Below, piece by piece: positions 12,442 through 19,185 of a DNA stretch of 63,000 nucleotides. Source of the stretch: a virus; the IMG/VR virus record IMGVR_UViG_3300042938_000809, positions 1 to 63,000 of that record. The stretch is one strand, 5' to 3'. The notes beneath the pieces are model-generated. The model searched no databases. It had not been told where the DNA came from and saw nothing but the letters and a program-made list of their open reading frames with translations. Position 1 is the first letter of the stretch, and every line of letters starts with the position of its first letter. The position numbers were made by a program, and so were the translations under genes.

Positions 12442-12997
12442 GCTTCGCGTCGCTCCGCTCCGTTATCGTTCGTATCGTGTGGGTTACCTCACAAGTAACA
12501 TACGCACTACGGAATGCCATATAACGCACATTCGTACGCAATAACACGTATCGTAAGCACATACACGGATCATAGTGTCACGTAACGCCCATTAGCTCAC
12601 ATATCATACACATCGCAACGTATCGGCACGTATCGTATAACATGGCAGCCATCACGTACGCACCAAATCATAACATGTACACGACACCAAATCATAACCA
12701 ACACACGACACGTGGCACACGGAAACGCAGCCATGCACGTACACACACACAGGACCCCAGGAAACCCGGAAGCGTAGGCCGTAATCCGTACGGAAAAGGC
12801 AAAACATTTTCCCAAATCCCGAAAAACGCACGGGGGGTGGGGTGAAAAAATCGATTTCCCGTTTGGGGTGCGCGGCGAAAAATGCTATACATAGCCCGTT
12901 GCTTATATTTACGTAACAAAATTTTTTTTTATTTTCCCGTAACGTAAGATATAGTACACGAAACGACGTTGTTTTGTTAATTATATCATACATTATA

Positions 12998-13041
12998 GTG
13001 ACATTAGCTAGTTATATATAATAGTAGTAGGCTAACGTCGC
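12998..13041 (+). promoter_or_regulatory. 44-bp inverted repeat, copy 3, upstream of the plus-strand block
   Basis: Begins GTGACATTAGCT and ends AGGCTAACGTCGC, with TATATAATA in the centre. It ends 51 bp before the ATG at 13093, so it is placed to control transcription or translation of the first late genes. Confidence 0.76.
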
Positions 13042-13092
13042 TATTTTAAATTGTTAATTTACTATGTGATTATAACCTTATAAACAAACTAT

Positions 13093-13338
13093 ATGGCACA
13101 GAAGTTATCGGCTACGGCTAAGAGAGATAAAGCTGCTAGGGATTTAGCTTTTGCTAAGACACCGGCTAGGCGAGCAAAGAAGGCAGACAGCCAAAGAAAG
13201 CATCGAGCTAACCCTAATGCTAAAGGTTTGGATTGGGATCATAAGGATCAAAGATTTGAATCACCTGCGAAGAATAGAGGGAACGATGGCCAAGGTACTA
13301 AATCAGAAGGCAAAGCTAACTATAAAATAACAAGATGA
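13093..13338 (+). CDS. Small basic phage protein, HNH-like remnant
   Basis: 81 residues, very basic. The order KTPARRAKKADSQRKHRANP, GLDWDHKD, NRGNDGQGTK is a pattern I recall from small phage proteins next to virion genes. The DWDHKD portion resembles one half of an HNH nuclease, but a full HNH set is not seen, so DNA binding or packaging is more likely than cleavage. It contains an SPAK motif (13261-13272). First gene of the plus-strand block. Confidence 0.65.
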   Translation: MAQKLSATAKRDKAARDLAFAKTPARRAKKADSQRKHRANPNAKGLDWDHKDQRFESPAKNRGNDGQGTKSEGKANYKITR

Positions 13339-13339
13339 T

Positions 13340-13648
13340 ATGAAAGCAGGTTGCAAATGCGCAGTGAAATCTCCAGCAAAGAAAACAGAAGCCTGGACCC
13401 GCAAAGAGGGTAAGGACCCAAAAGGAGGATTGAATGCTAAAGGAGTGGCAAGTTATAGAGCGGCTAATCCTGGTAGTAAATTACAAACCGCGGTTACTAA
13501 AAAACCATCGGAATTAAAAGCAGGTAGTAAAGATGCAAACCGTAGAAAATCATTCTGCGCTAGAATGTCTGGTATGCCTGGAGCAATGAAAAAGCCAAAT
13601 GGCGAACCAACTAGAAAAAAATTAGCACTAGACAAATGGAACTGTTAA
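13340..13648 (+). CDS. DUF6321-type small basic phage protein
   Basis: 102 residues. The sequence WTRKEGKDPKGGLNAKGVAS, then NPGSKLQTAV, RRKSFCARMSGMPGAMKKP and a C-terminal LALDKWNC match the DUF6321 family as I recall it, found in phages near head genes and of unknown function. It has five cysteines, three near the N-terminus (GCKCAV and one upstream of RMSG). It contains an SPAK motif near the N-terminus. Confidence 0.75.
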   Translation: MKAGCKCAVKSPAKKTEAWTRKEGKDPKGGLNAKGVASYRAANPGSKLQTAVTKKPSELKAGSKDANRRKSFCARMSGMPGAMKKPNGEPTRKKLALDKWNC

Positions 13649-13776
13649 AGAGAAAAGACGGTAGTACCTCAAAAAGAGGATTGTGGGATAATATTAGAGA
13701 AAACAAAGGTTCTGGCAAGAAACCCACTAAAGCCATGCTGAAACAAGAGAAGTTAATTAAAAGCAAAAAGAAATAA
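13636..13776 (+). CDS. Small basic phage protein, 46 residues
   Basis: ATG at 13636-13638 overlaps the end of the preceding gene, and the stop is TAA at 13774-13776. It begins MELLKRKDGSTSKRGLWDNI and is followed by GSGKKPTKAMLKQEK and a Lys tail. This pattern occurs widely in phages as an unassigned protein, often beside DUF6321-type genes as here. Probably virion associated, by context. Confidence 0.65.
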   Translation: MELLKRKDGSTSKRGLWDNIRENKGSGKKPTKAMLKQEKLIKSKKK

Positions 13777-13777
13777 C

Positions 13778-14032
13778 ATGGCACGGATACAAACTTACAA
13801 TATAGATTCTCTTATAGAAGGTTCGGATAAACTTGTAGGCACTGATGGTACTATAGGCTTAGAATTAAATAAAACTAAGAATTTTACATTAGGCGGAATA
13901 AAAGCATACACGTTAGATGAGCCTATATTGACAGGCATATTTGAATACACTGATAACGCTGATGCTATCGCAAATGGGTTAGCAATCGGCGCAGTGTACA
14001 GGACAGCAGACTTGTTAAAAATAGTACATTAA
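13778..14032 (+). CDS. Tail-fibre anchor-like protein
   Basis: 84 residues. The first 45 (MARIQTYNIDS, then KLVGTDG, KTKNFTLGGIKAYTL) match the N-terminus of the 1084-residue tail fibre at 19186-22440 (MARISTYIID, KWIGTAF, TTKNFTARGVASFL). The C-terminus GLAIGAVYRTADLLKIV is a strand motif that I associate with ends of fibre or decoration proteins. It may be a truncated fibre, a separate virion attachment piece, or a decoration protein. Confidence 0.6.
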   Translation: MARIQTYNIDSLIEGSDKLVGTDGTIGLELNKTKNFTLGGIKAYTLDEPILTGIFEYTDNADAIANGLAIGAVYRTADLLKIVH

Positions 14033-14067
14033 TATATTACAATAATTAAACAATTAAATTAAATAAA

Positions 14068-15660
14068 ATGGAATACAATAATCCGAGTGAGATTGTTAAA
14101 GATCTTACCTATGGCGAAGAAGCTAGAGGAAAAATAATGCTAGGCGTTGAGAAATTAACAAACGCAGTGAAGTCCACATTGGGAGCTTCTGGAAAATGCG
14201 TGATATACGAAGACGCGCTAGGTCGGCCGGTGATTACAAAAGACGGAGTTACAGTCGCAGAGTCTGTAGTCTTGATAGATCCTGTCGAAAATATAGGCGC
14301 TACCTTAATAAAAGAGGCCGCCGCTAATACAGTGAGAGACGCGGGAGACGGTACTACTACAGCTACCGTCTTAGCGCACTCATTATTAAAAGAAATAAAC
14401 AACTATAAAGGGTACGATACCGCAAGGGAAATTAAAGGGGGCATCGACAAAGCAACTGCTGCGGTAATGGCTTACTTAGATTCTACAAGCGTTCCTGTTA
14501 AAGGTAAAATGTTGCGAAGTGTTGCTAGTATAAGTTGTAACAATGATAAAGAATTAGGCGAAAAGATAGGCGATGCTTATGAGAGAGTAGGTGCTGACGG
14601 CGTTGTTATGATGGAAGAATCAGAAACAAATGAAACTTATGTAGAGTTTGTAGATGGCGTACAATTTGACTCTGGGTTAAAATCACAGTACTTAGTTACT
14701 GACCGGGATAAAATGACGGCCGTTTTAGATAAGCCATACGTGCTAATTGTTAGTTCACCATTGCCTAACATTAGAAAAATACAAAACGTCCTAGAACACA
14801 TCCAGAAGACGCGTAGGAGCCTATTAATAGTAGCTGAGGTTGATCAGCAGCCATACGCAACATTGCTAGCTAATAAAGTCAAGGGTAATATAAAAGTAAA
14901 CATCGTGGATCCTCCTGGGTTTGGAGCGACAAGATTAGATACATTAGAAGACTTAGCTTTTCTAACAGGAGCTACGTTAATTGACGAAGCAATGGGCGAC
15001 GATCTAGACTTAATAGATATTAATATATTAGGTGAGGCTGTTAAAGCTGTTACGGATAACAAAGTTACTGTTCTACAAATAGACGAAGCGGGTGAAGAAC
15101 TAGCTGTGCGTGTAGAAGATGTTAGAAAGAAGATAAAGAATGAAACAAATTCTTTCCTTAAGAAAAAATTAGAGCAAAGGTTAGCAATGCTTTCTGGTAA
15201 AGTAGGCATTATTAAAGTAGGAGCTGATTCTAAGGTTGAGCTTAAAGAAAAGAAAGATAGAGTAGAAGATGCAATATACGCAACTAAAGCGGCATTGAAA
15301 GAAGGAATTGTTGCCGGTGGAGGTGTTGCTTTATTAGATGCGGCATTAAATATAAAACCAGAAAAAGACACTACGTTTAGTGACGGAGAAACACTATTAT
15401 TAAACGCTATAAAAGCTCCATTTTTTACAATATTAGATAACGGAGGCGTTGCTAAACCAGACGCTGAAACATTGATGTATAAAGAAGTTGGGAAAGGGAT
15501 TGATGTTACATGCGAATGCCATGTTGACATGATTACCAGAGGCATAATAGATCCGGTTTTGGTAACAAAATCGGCGCTCAAAAATGCGGTGAGTGTTGTA
15601 ACTACTATAGTTTCAGCAGATTGTGTAATCAGTAATATGAGGATCAATGCAAGCAATTAG
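14068..15660 (+). CDS. groL: Phage GroEL-like chaperonin (Hsp60)
   Basis: 530 residues, close to the bacterial 540-550. ATPase signatures are intact: KDGVTVA, RDAGDGTTTATVLA, VEDAIYATKAALKEG followed by IVAGGGVALLD. The apical domain (about residues 190-375) keeps the LLIVAEVDQQPYATLL and DPPGFGATRLDTLEDLA elements. The Gly-Met-rich C-terminal tail of host GroEL is absent, the product ending RINASN. It would refold phage proteins, probably the capsid or fibres, in the host cytoplasm. It overlaps the GroES-like gene by 14 bp. Confidence 0.93.
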   Translation: MEYNNPSEIVKDLTYGEEARGKIMLGVEKLTNAVKSTLGASGKCVIYEDALGRPVITKDGVTVAESVVLIDPVENIGATLIKEAAANTVRDAGDGTTTATVLAHSLLKEINNYKGYDTAREIKGGIDKATAAVMAYLDSTSVPVKGKMLRSVASISCNNDKELGEKIGDAYERVGADGVVMMEESETNETYVEFVDGVQFDSGLKSQYLVTDRDKMTAVLDKPYVLIVSSPLPNIRKIQNVLEHIQKTRRSLLIVAEVDQQPYATLLANKVKGNIKVNIVDPPGFGATRLDTLEDLAFLTGATLIDEAMGDDLDLIDINILGEAVKAVTDNKVTVLQIDEAGEELAVRVEDVRKKIKNETNSFLKKKLEQRLAMLSGKVGIIKVGADSKVELKEKKDRVEDAIYATKAALKEGIVAGGGVALLDAALNIKPEKDTTFSDGETLLLNAIKAPFFTILDNGGVAKPDAETLMYKEVGKGIDVTCECHVDMITRGIIDPVLVTKSALKNAVSVVTTIVSADCVISNMRINASN

Positions 15661-15907
15661 TCACTACTTAATAATAGATAATATAAAAGAAGCGCCAAAG
15701 ACAATTGGAGGCTTAGAAATAATGGATTCTCAAAATAACGAATTACGTTATTTAAAAGGAGAGATAGTTAGTATAGGCGATTTAGTTCCCGATGTACTCA
15801 AAGTTGGCGACTTAATAAGATATGACAAACATGCGGGTCATAGTATCCCAGTTGATGATAAATTATTGTATGTAATAAAAGTAGGGGATATAGTATGTAA
15901 GCTATGA
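15647..15907 (+). CDS. groS: GroES-like co-chaperonin
   Basis: 86 residues, cpn10 length. Residues 15-30 (EAPKTIGGLEIMDSQN) correspond to the mobile loop with its Gly-Gly-hydrophobic tip that docks on GroEL. Then come KGEIVSIGD, LKVGDLIRYDKHAGHSI and LLYVIKVGDIV, the usual cpn10 strand order. Identity is low compared with host GroES, as in T4 gp31. It is translated from inside the end of the GroEL gene, so both partners are made together. Confidence 0.85.
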   Translation: MQAISHYLIIDNIKEAPKTIGGLEIMDSQNNELRYLKGEIVSIGDLVPDVLKVGDLIRYDKHAGHSIPVDDKLLYVIKVGDIVCKL

Positions 15908-16344
15908 AACTAAACGCCCAACTCTTAAAAGATATGAATTTATTTAAGTATTATAGGCTTGTCAGAAGATGGGCCTGTAAAACTTATGATTTAACGGATG
16001 CTGATTTAGAATTACTTATTTATTTAGATTGCAAATTACGATTTACACGTAATGATTTCATTAATGGTGTATATACCTACTCATGGGATAAAAACCGGTG
16101 GGAGCGCTTAAGAAAAGACGGGTGGATAGATGTATGGCGGGAACGCAATAGAACTACCATAAAATACAGTATATATAAAACGTCTTTTAAATGTCAACAA
16201 TTAATAAGTAGGATATATAGGATCCTGCTAGCAGAAGAGGATCTGCCAACATCCTATAGGAGCAAATTTTTTAACAACAAGTCATATACGGACAAAGTCT
16301 TTAATAAAGCTATTGACGATATGATAAAAGACAAAGACAGGTAA
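15904..16344 (+). CDS. Winged-helix-like small phage protein
   Basis: 146 residues. Residues 25-110 have a helix-turn-helix plus wing layout: DLTDADLELLIYLDC, RLRKDGWIDVWRER, then TTIKYSIYKTS. This resembles MarR-type winged helices that sense or bind DNA. The pattern also occurs in uncharacterised phage proteins near head genes. It overlaps the GroES gene by 4 bp. A regulator or a structural protein are both possible. Confidence 0.55.
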   Translation: MKLNAQLLKDMNLFKYYRLVRRWACKTYDLTDADLELLIYLDCKLRFTRNDFINGVYTYSWDKNRWERLRKDGWIDVWRERNRTTIKYSIYKTSFKCQQLISRIYRILLAEEDLPTSYRSKFFNNKSYTDKVFNKAIDDMIKDKDR

Positions 16345-16355
16345 AACCAATAATT

Positions 16356-17033
16356 ATGGCAATTAAAAAGAAAGTTACAGAAAAAGCTACTGGAGAAAAG
16401 TATGCTTCAAAATCCGCAAAAGCAAAACACGAGAAAAAAGAGTCAAAAGCGGAAATGAAGAAAGAGTACGGGTACGTAAAGTCCCCTGCTAAGATGGGTA
16501 GTTCAGAGGCTATTAGTAAAGCAAGATCTACTCAAGTTAATGCTGACAAAAAAAGAAAAACCAACGAGGCAACAAAAAGTTATAACGACGCTAAAGCTAC
16601 GCTTCGCTCTACAGATAAAAAACTTGATCAACCAGGCGGTAGATACGGAACAGCTAGGCAAGCAGCTGCAAGACGTGTTTCATCAATGGAAGCATCAGAC
16701 CCAAAAACATATAAAAGTATTAAAGGGTTACCGGCTCCTGGCGCAAAAGCAACGACTAAGCCGGCTACTAAGCCAGCAGAAAAACCAAAAGCAAATAGTT
16801 ACGAAACTGCTAATAAAGGCGGAGCTATGGACAAACTTGTTAAAGCAAGAAATTCCGCAGCAAAAGGCAGCCGCGAATATGCTGCGGCTCAAAACCAAAT
16901 CAATGCAGCGATGGGATCAAAAGTTAGACATGCTGCTAAAAAAATTGAATCGGTTAGTGTGTTAAAACCTGTTGAAGTCAAAAAAGCTGAAATAACAGTT
17001 TCTACCCCGGCTAAGATGAAAAAAAAGTGTTAA
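16356..17033 (+). CDS. Lys/Ala-rich basic protein with SPAKM motifs
   Basis: 225 residues, very rich in Lys and Ala, low complexity, likely disordered or helical. It has KSPAKMGSS near residue 43 and TPAKMKKKC at the extreme C-terminus. A proline/lysine hinge with TKPATKPAEKP lies near residues 132-145. Such proteins usually bind DNA inside the capsid. The SPAK motif recurs in most neighbours. No enzyme motif. Confidence 0.6.
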   Translation: MAIKKKVTEKATGEKYASKSAKAKHEKKESKAEMKKEYGYVKSPAKMGSSEAISKARSTQVNADKKRKTNEATKSYNDAKATLRSTDKKLDQPGGRYGTARQAAARRVSSMEASDPKTYKSIKGLPAPGAKATTKPATKPAEKPKANSYETANKGGAMDKLVKARNSAAKGSREYAAAQNQINAAMGSKVRHAAKKIESVSVLKPVEVKKAEITVSTPAKMKKKC

Positions 17034-17052
17034 TAAACAAAATATAAAAAAT

Positions 17053-17226
17053 ATGGCATCAGTACCAATTACAACAAGATTATTCAAAGGCGGTAAAAAA
17101 ACTGGCGGGAAAAAATTAAATCCAGGAGGATCACCTGTGGTTGCCCCTGACGGTAACCGTCCAATCAAAACTTATGCCGGAGATAAGTTATTTAAAAACG
17201 CTCCGAACTCCCCACTAAATAAATAA
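17053..17226 (+). CDS. Small basic protein, 57 residues
   Basis: ATG at 17053-17055, TAA at 17224-17226. It begins MASVPITTRLFKGGKKTGGK, continues with LNPGGSPVVAPDGNRPIKTY and ends NSPLNK, with SPV and SPL variants of the local motif. It is closely followed by the next small gene. Probably a minor virion protein, by context. Confidence 0.58.
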   Translation: MASVPITTRLFKGGKKTGGKKLNPGGSPVVAPDGNRPIKTYAGDKLFKNAPNSPLNK

Positions 17227-17227
17227 C

Positions 17228-17380
17228 ATGAGTTACTTAATTCCTGTTACTAGTAAGTTGAAGAAAGGCAGTCCTAAAAGTTCAACAAAAAAACCAGTTA
17301 AATCACCGGCTAAGTTAGCTCCGCTTTTAGCGGCGGTTGCTCCTATGATTGCCGGGAAATTAATGGAAAAAGCAGAATAG
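17228..17380 (+). CDS. Small SPAK-motif protein, 50 residues
   Basis: ATG at 17228-17230, TAG at 17378-17380. A basic N-terminus (KKGSPKSSTKKPVKSPAKL) is followed by a hydrophobic stretch APLLAAVAPMIAGKLM that could sit in a membrane or capsid pocket. It follows the previous gene with a one-base gap. A minor virion protein is the likely role. Confidence 0.55.
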   Translation: MSYLIPVTSKLKKGSPKSSTKKPVKSPAKLAPLLAAVAPMIAGKLMEKAE

Positions 17381-17382
17381 TT

Positions 17383-17748
17383 ATGGCCTTCAAAATGAAA
17401 ACTAAAGATTCTTTGTTTGGAATTGATCCAAGCACGTCTACTATTAATAATCCTGTATTTAGTAAAAAACTAGACAAAGGCATAGGCGCTGAGGCAAATA
17501 GAGATGGTACTATTTTTGTTAATGAAGACTTGAGTGATTCTAAAAAAGAAGAGGCGGTAGAGCATGAGGACTTGCATTTAAAGCAAATGGCTCAAGGTAA
17601 ATTATCGTATACGAATGATACCGTAACTTGGAAAAAAGATACGAAATCTCCGGCTAGGGTATATACAAGGCTTATGATGATGGAAGGTGCTAAAAACCTA
17701 CCCTGGGAAAAAGAAATATATGATAAAACAAAAAAACAGAAAAAATGA
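17383..17748 (+). CDS. Putative small metallopeptidase with HExxH
   Basis: 121 residues. The helix AVEHEDLHLKQM carries HEDLH, an HExxH zinc motif, at about residues 61-65, and LPWEKEIYDK near the C-terminus could supply the third ligand. The front part (NRDGTIFVNEDLSDSKKEEA) matches a pattern I recall from small phage proteins with the same HExxH. It also contains SPAR (residues 89-92). In this position it could process virion proteins carrying the SPAK motif, which is a hypothesis. Confidence 0.55.
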   Translation: MAFKMKTKDSLFGIDPSTSTINNPVFSKKLDKGIGAEANRDGTIFVNEDLSDSKKEEAVEHEDLHLKQMAQGKLSYTNDTVTWKKDTKSPARVYTRLMMMEGAKNLPWEKEIYDKTKKQKK

Positions 17749-18035
17749 AATCACTACCAATAACTCATAAGGCTTTAAACTCGCCTGCTAAGGTAAGCAT
17801 GGAATTTCTTGTAGAGAACGATAGCCAGACACACAAACAATTCCAAGACATTGGAGGCGACTACGCTAAAGGCCGAAAAGAAGGTTTAAAAATGACCGAA
17901 AAAAAAGGGCCTCAACGTAAGGAACCAGAGCCCGCGAAAACATCCCCGCAAGACGCAAAAGCAAAAGCAGAAGCAGAAGCAGCGGCAGCTAAAGCCTCAG
18001 GCACAACAGAAATTAAAGCGGCCCCGGCCCCATAA
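17745..18035 (+). CDS. SPAK-motif protein with disordered tail
   Basis: 96 residues. LNSPAKVSMEFLVE lies near the N-terminus. The second half is Lys/Glu/Ala/Pro-rich (repeated AEAEAAAAK) and probably disordered. It overlaps the metallopeptidase-like gene by 4 bp. No family recognised. Confidence 0.55.
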   Translation: MKSLPITHKALNSPAKVSMEFLVENDSQTHKQFQDIGGDYAKGRKEGLKMTEKKGPQRKEPEPAKTSPQDAKAKAEAEAAAAKASGTTEIKAAPAP

Positions 18036-18048
18036 AAAATAAAAAAAT

Positions 18049-19161
18049 ATGAAAAATATGAATAGAGGATTCAAAATGACATCCCCGTTGAAATTTGAAA
18101 AAGGCGGACCTGGCGATAAGAACGCCTCGGAAAAGGCAAATACAACTACTACGAAGAGACCTGGCCAATATGGAGGTATAGAAGGTACTATTGTTAGCAA
18201 AACCACTATAAAAGAAGGAGCAAAAGGATCAACAGTGGCACTAGAACCGGCGAAAAAATGGAAAAAAGAAAAAACTACAGCAAGAAACCTAGAGGCATAT
18301 AAAAAGATGACTCCAGAACAGAAAGCAATTGCTGACAAAAAAGAAAGAGCAAAAAACAAAGTTAAAAAAGCAGACTTTGAAAAAGCAAACCCCGCTAAAA
18401 CTACAACGACCGCCTCAGCATCAAGCAGATCAACAGAAGACGCTTTTGAGCCAACAAAGGAAGAAGCAAAACCCGGCGATAGAATTGATAATTTTACACC
18501 CGAAGAAAGAAGAATGCAAGGTAGAGAGGGCAAAATTTCAAAAAGACAGGAAAAAGAGGAAGGAGCACAAAACACTAGACGTACAGCTAGATTTGCAAAG
18601 CAAGAGGCTAAAAACCAGAACATGAGTGGTAAAGACGCTAGACAAGTTAAAAAAGATATTAAGTCCGGAAAAACCAATGCAAATGTTACTGCAGCTTTAG
18701 GAGGCGAGGAAAATGCAAAATTAGCTCGTTCTGAATATGAAAAATCTAAGTGGCAAGGACCGGTTAGCAAAGCAGGCAAAAAATTGTCGTTAGAAAACCC
18801 TGATCAAGCTGCGGCCGTTAAAGGGCAAGGAGCCAAAGGGCAAAGTAGTAATGCTGTCTCAGGAGCTAGCACTGGTACTGAGTATACAGAAGGTTCTCTA
18901 CTACAAGGAAAAAAAGAAGGTGGTGACAAAAAAATAACTGAAGCTACAAAAAATCTAGAGGTTGCAGTGCCAGGCAAAAAATCTGTAAGTGTTTCAGAAT
19001 CTAAAGAAACTACTACTACAGAAAAACCAAAATATGATTTTTCAGCTGAAGGTAATAAAATACCAGAGAGCTTTAAAGATACTAAAGCACCCGCTAAAAT
19101 GAGATCAAGCGCCTTGAAATTTGTAATGAAAGGATTTGGATCAAAATTAGGCAAAAAATAA
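18049..19161 (+). CDS. Long Lys-rich putative virion protein
   Basis: 370 residues, highly charged and low in hydrophobic residues. It begins MKNMNRGFKMTSPLKFEKGG and ends KAPAKMRSSALKFVMKGFGS, so the local SPLK/APAKM motif occurs near both ends. The middle is a Lys/Glu/Gln/Thr-rich chain without cysteine. It may be a DNA-condensing internal protein or a scaffold-like filler. It is directly followed by the tail fibre gene. Confidence 0.55.
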   Translation: MKNMNRGFKMTSPLKFEKGGPGDKNASEKANTTTTKRPGQYGGIEGTIVSKTTIKEGAKGSTVALEPAKKWKKEKTTARNLEAYKKMTPEQKAIADKKERAKNKVKKADFEKANPAKTTTTASASSRSTEDAFEPTKEEAKPGDRIDNFTPEERRMQGREGKISKRQEKEEGAQNTRRTARFAKQEAKNQNMSGKDARQVKKDIKSGKTNANVTAALGGEENAKLARSEYEKSKWQGPVSKAGKKLSLENPDQAAAVKGQGAKGQSSNAVSGASTGTEYTEGSLLQGKKEGGDKKITEATKNLEVAVPGKKSVSVSESKETTTTEKPKYDFSAEGNKIPESFKDTKAPAKMRSSALKFVMKGFGSKLGKK

Positions 19162-19185
19162 TATTATAAGGAAAACACGTAACTA

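Larger units (their letters stand above)
12415..13092. other. Non-coding junction between divergent arms, candidate origin or control region
   Basis: No convincing gene in 678 bp; the open frames here lack normal composition and starts. The stretch is visibly richer in G, C and CpG than its surroundings. CGTATCG occurs at 12471, 12547, 12619 and 12629, and CACCAAATCATAAC is directly repeated near 12661 and 12685. A G-rich run lies near 12834-12870. At its right end are the third 44-bp inverted repeat (12998-13041) and an AT-rich stretch before the first plus-strand gene. Confidence 0.6.

Noticed and set aside
12652-12993. 113-codon minus-strand ORF and the overlapping 67-codon plus-strand ORF in the junction
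   Set aside because: Composition is unlike other genes (many Cys, Val, His or Thr in runs), the frames overlap each other, no promoter element or coupled neighbour; better explained as GC-rich non-coding DNA.
10235-13041. 44-bp inverted repeats as attachment sites or insertion-sequence ends
   Set aside because: No integrase or transposase, no target duplications, three copies with conserved centre spacing but different flanks; regulation is more likely.
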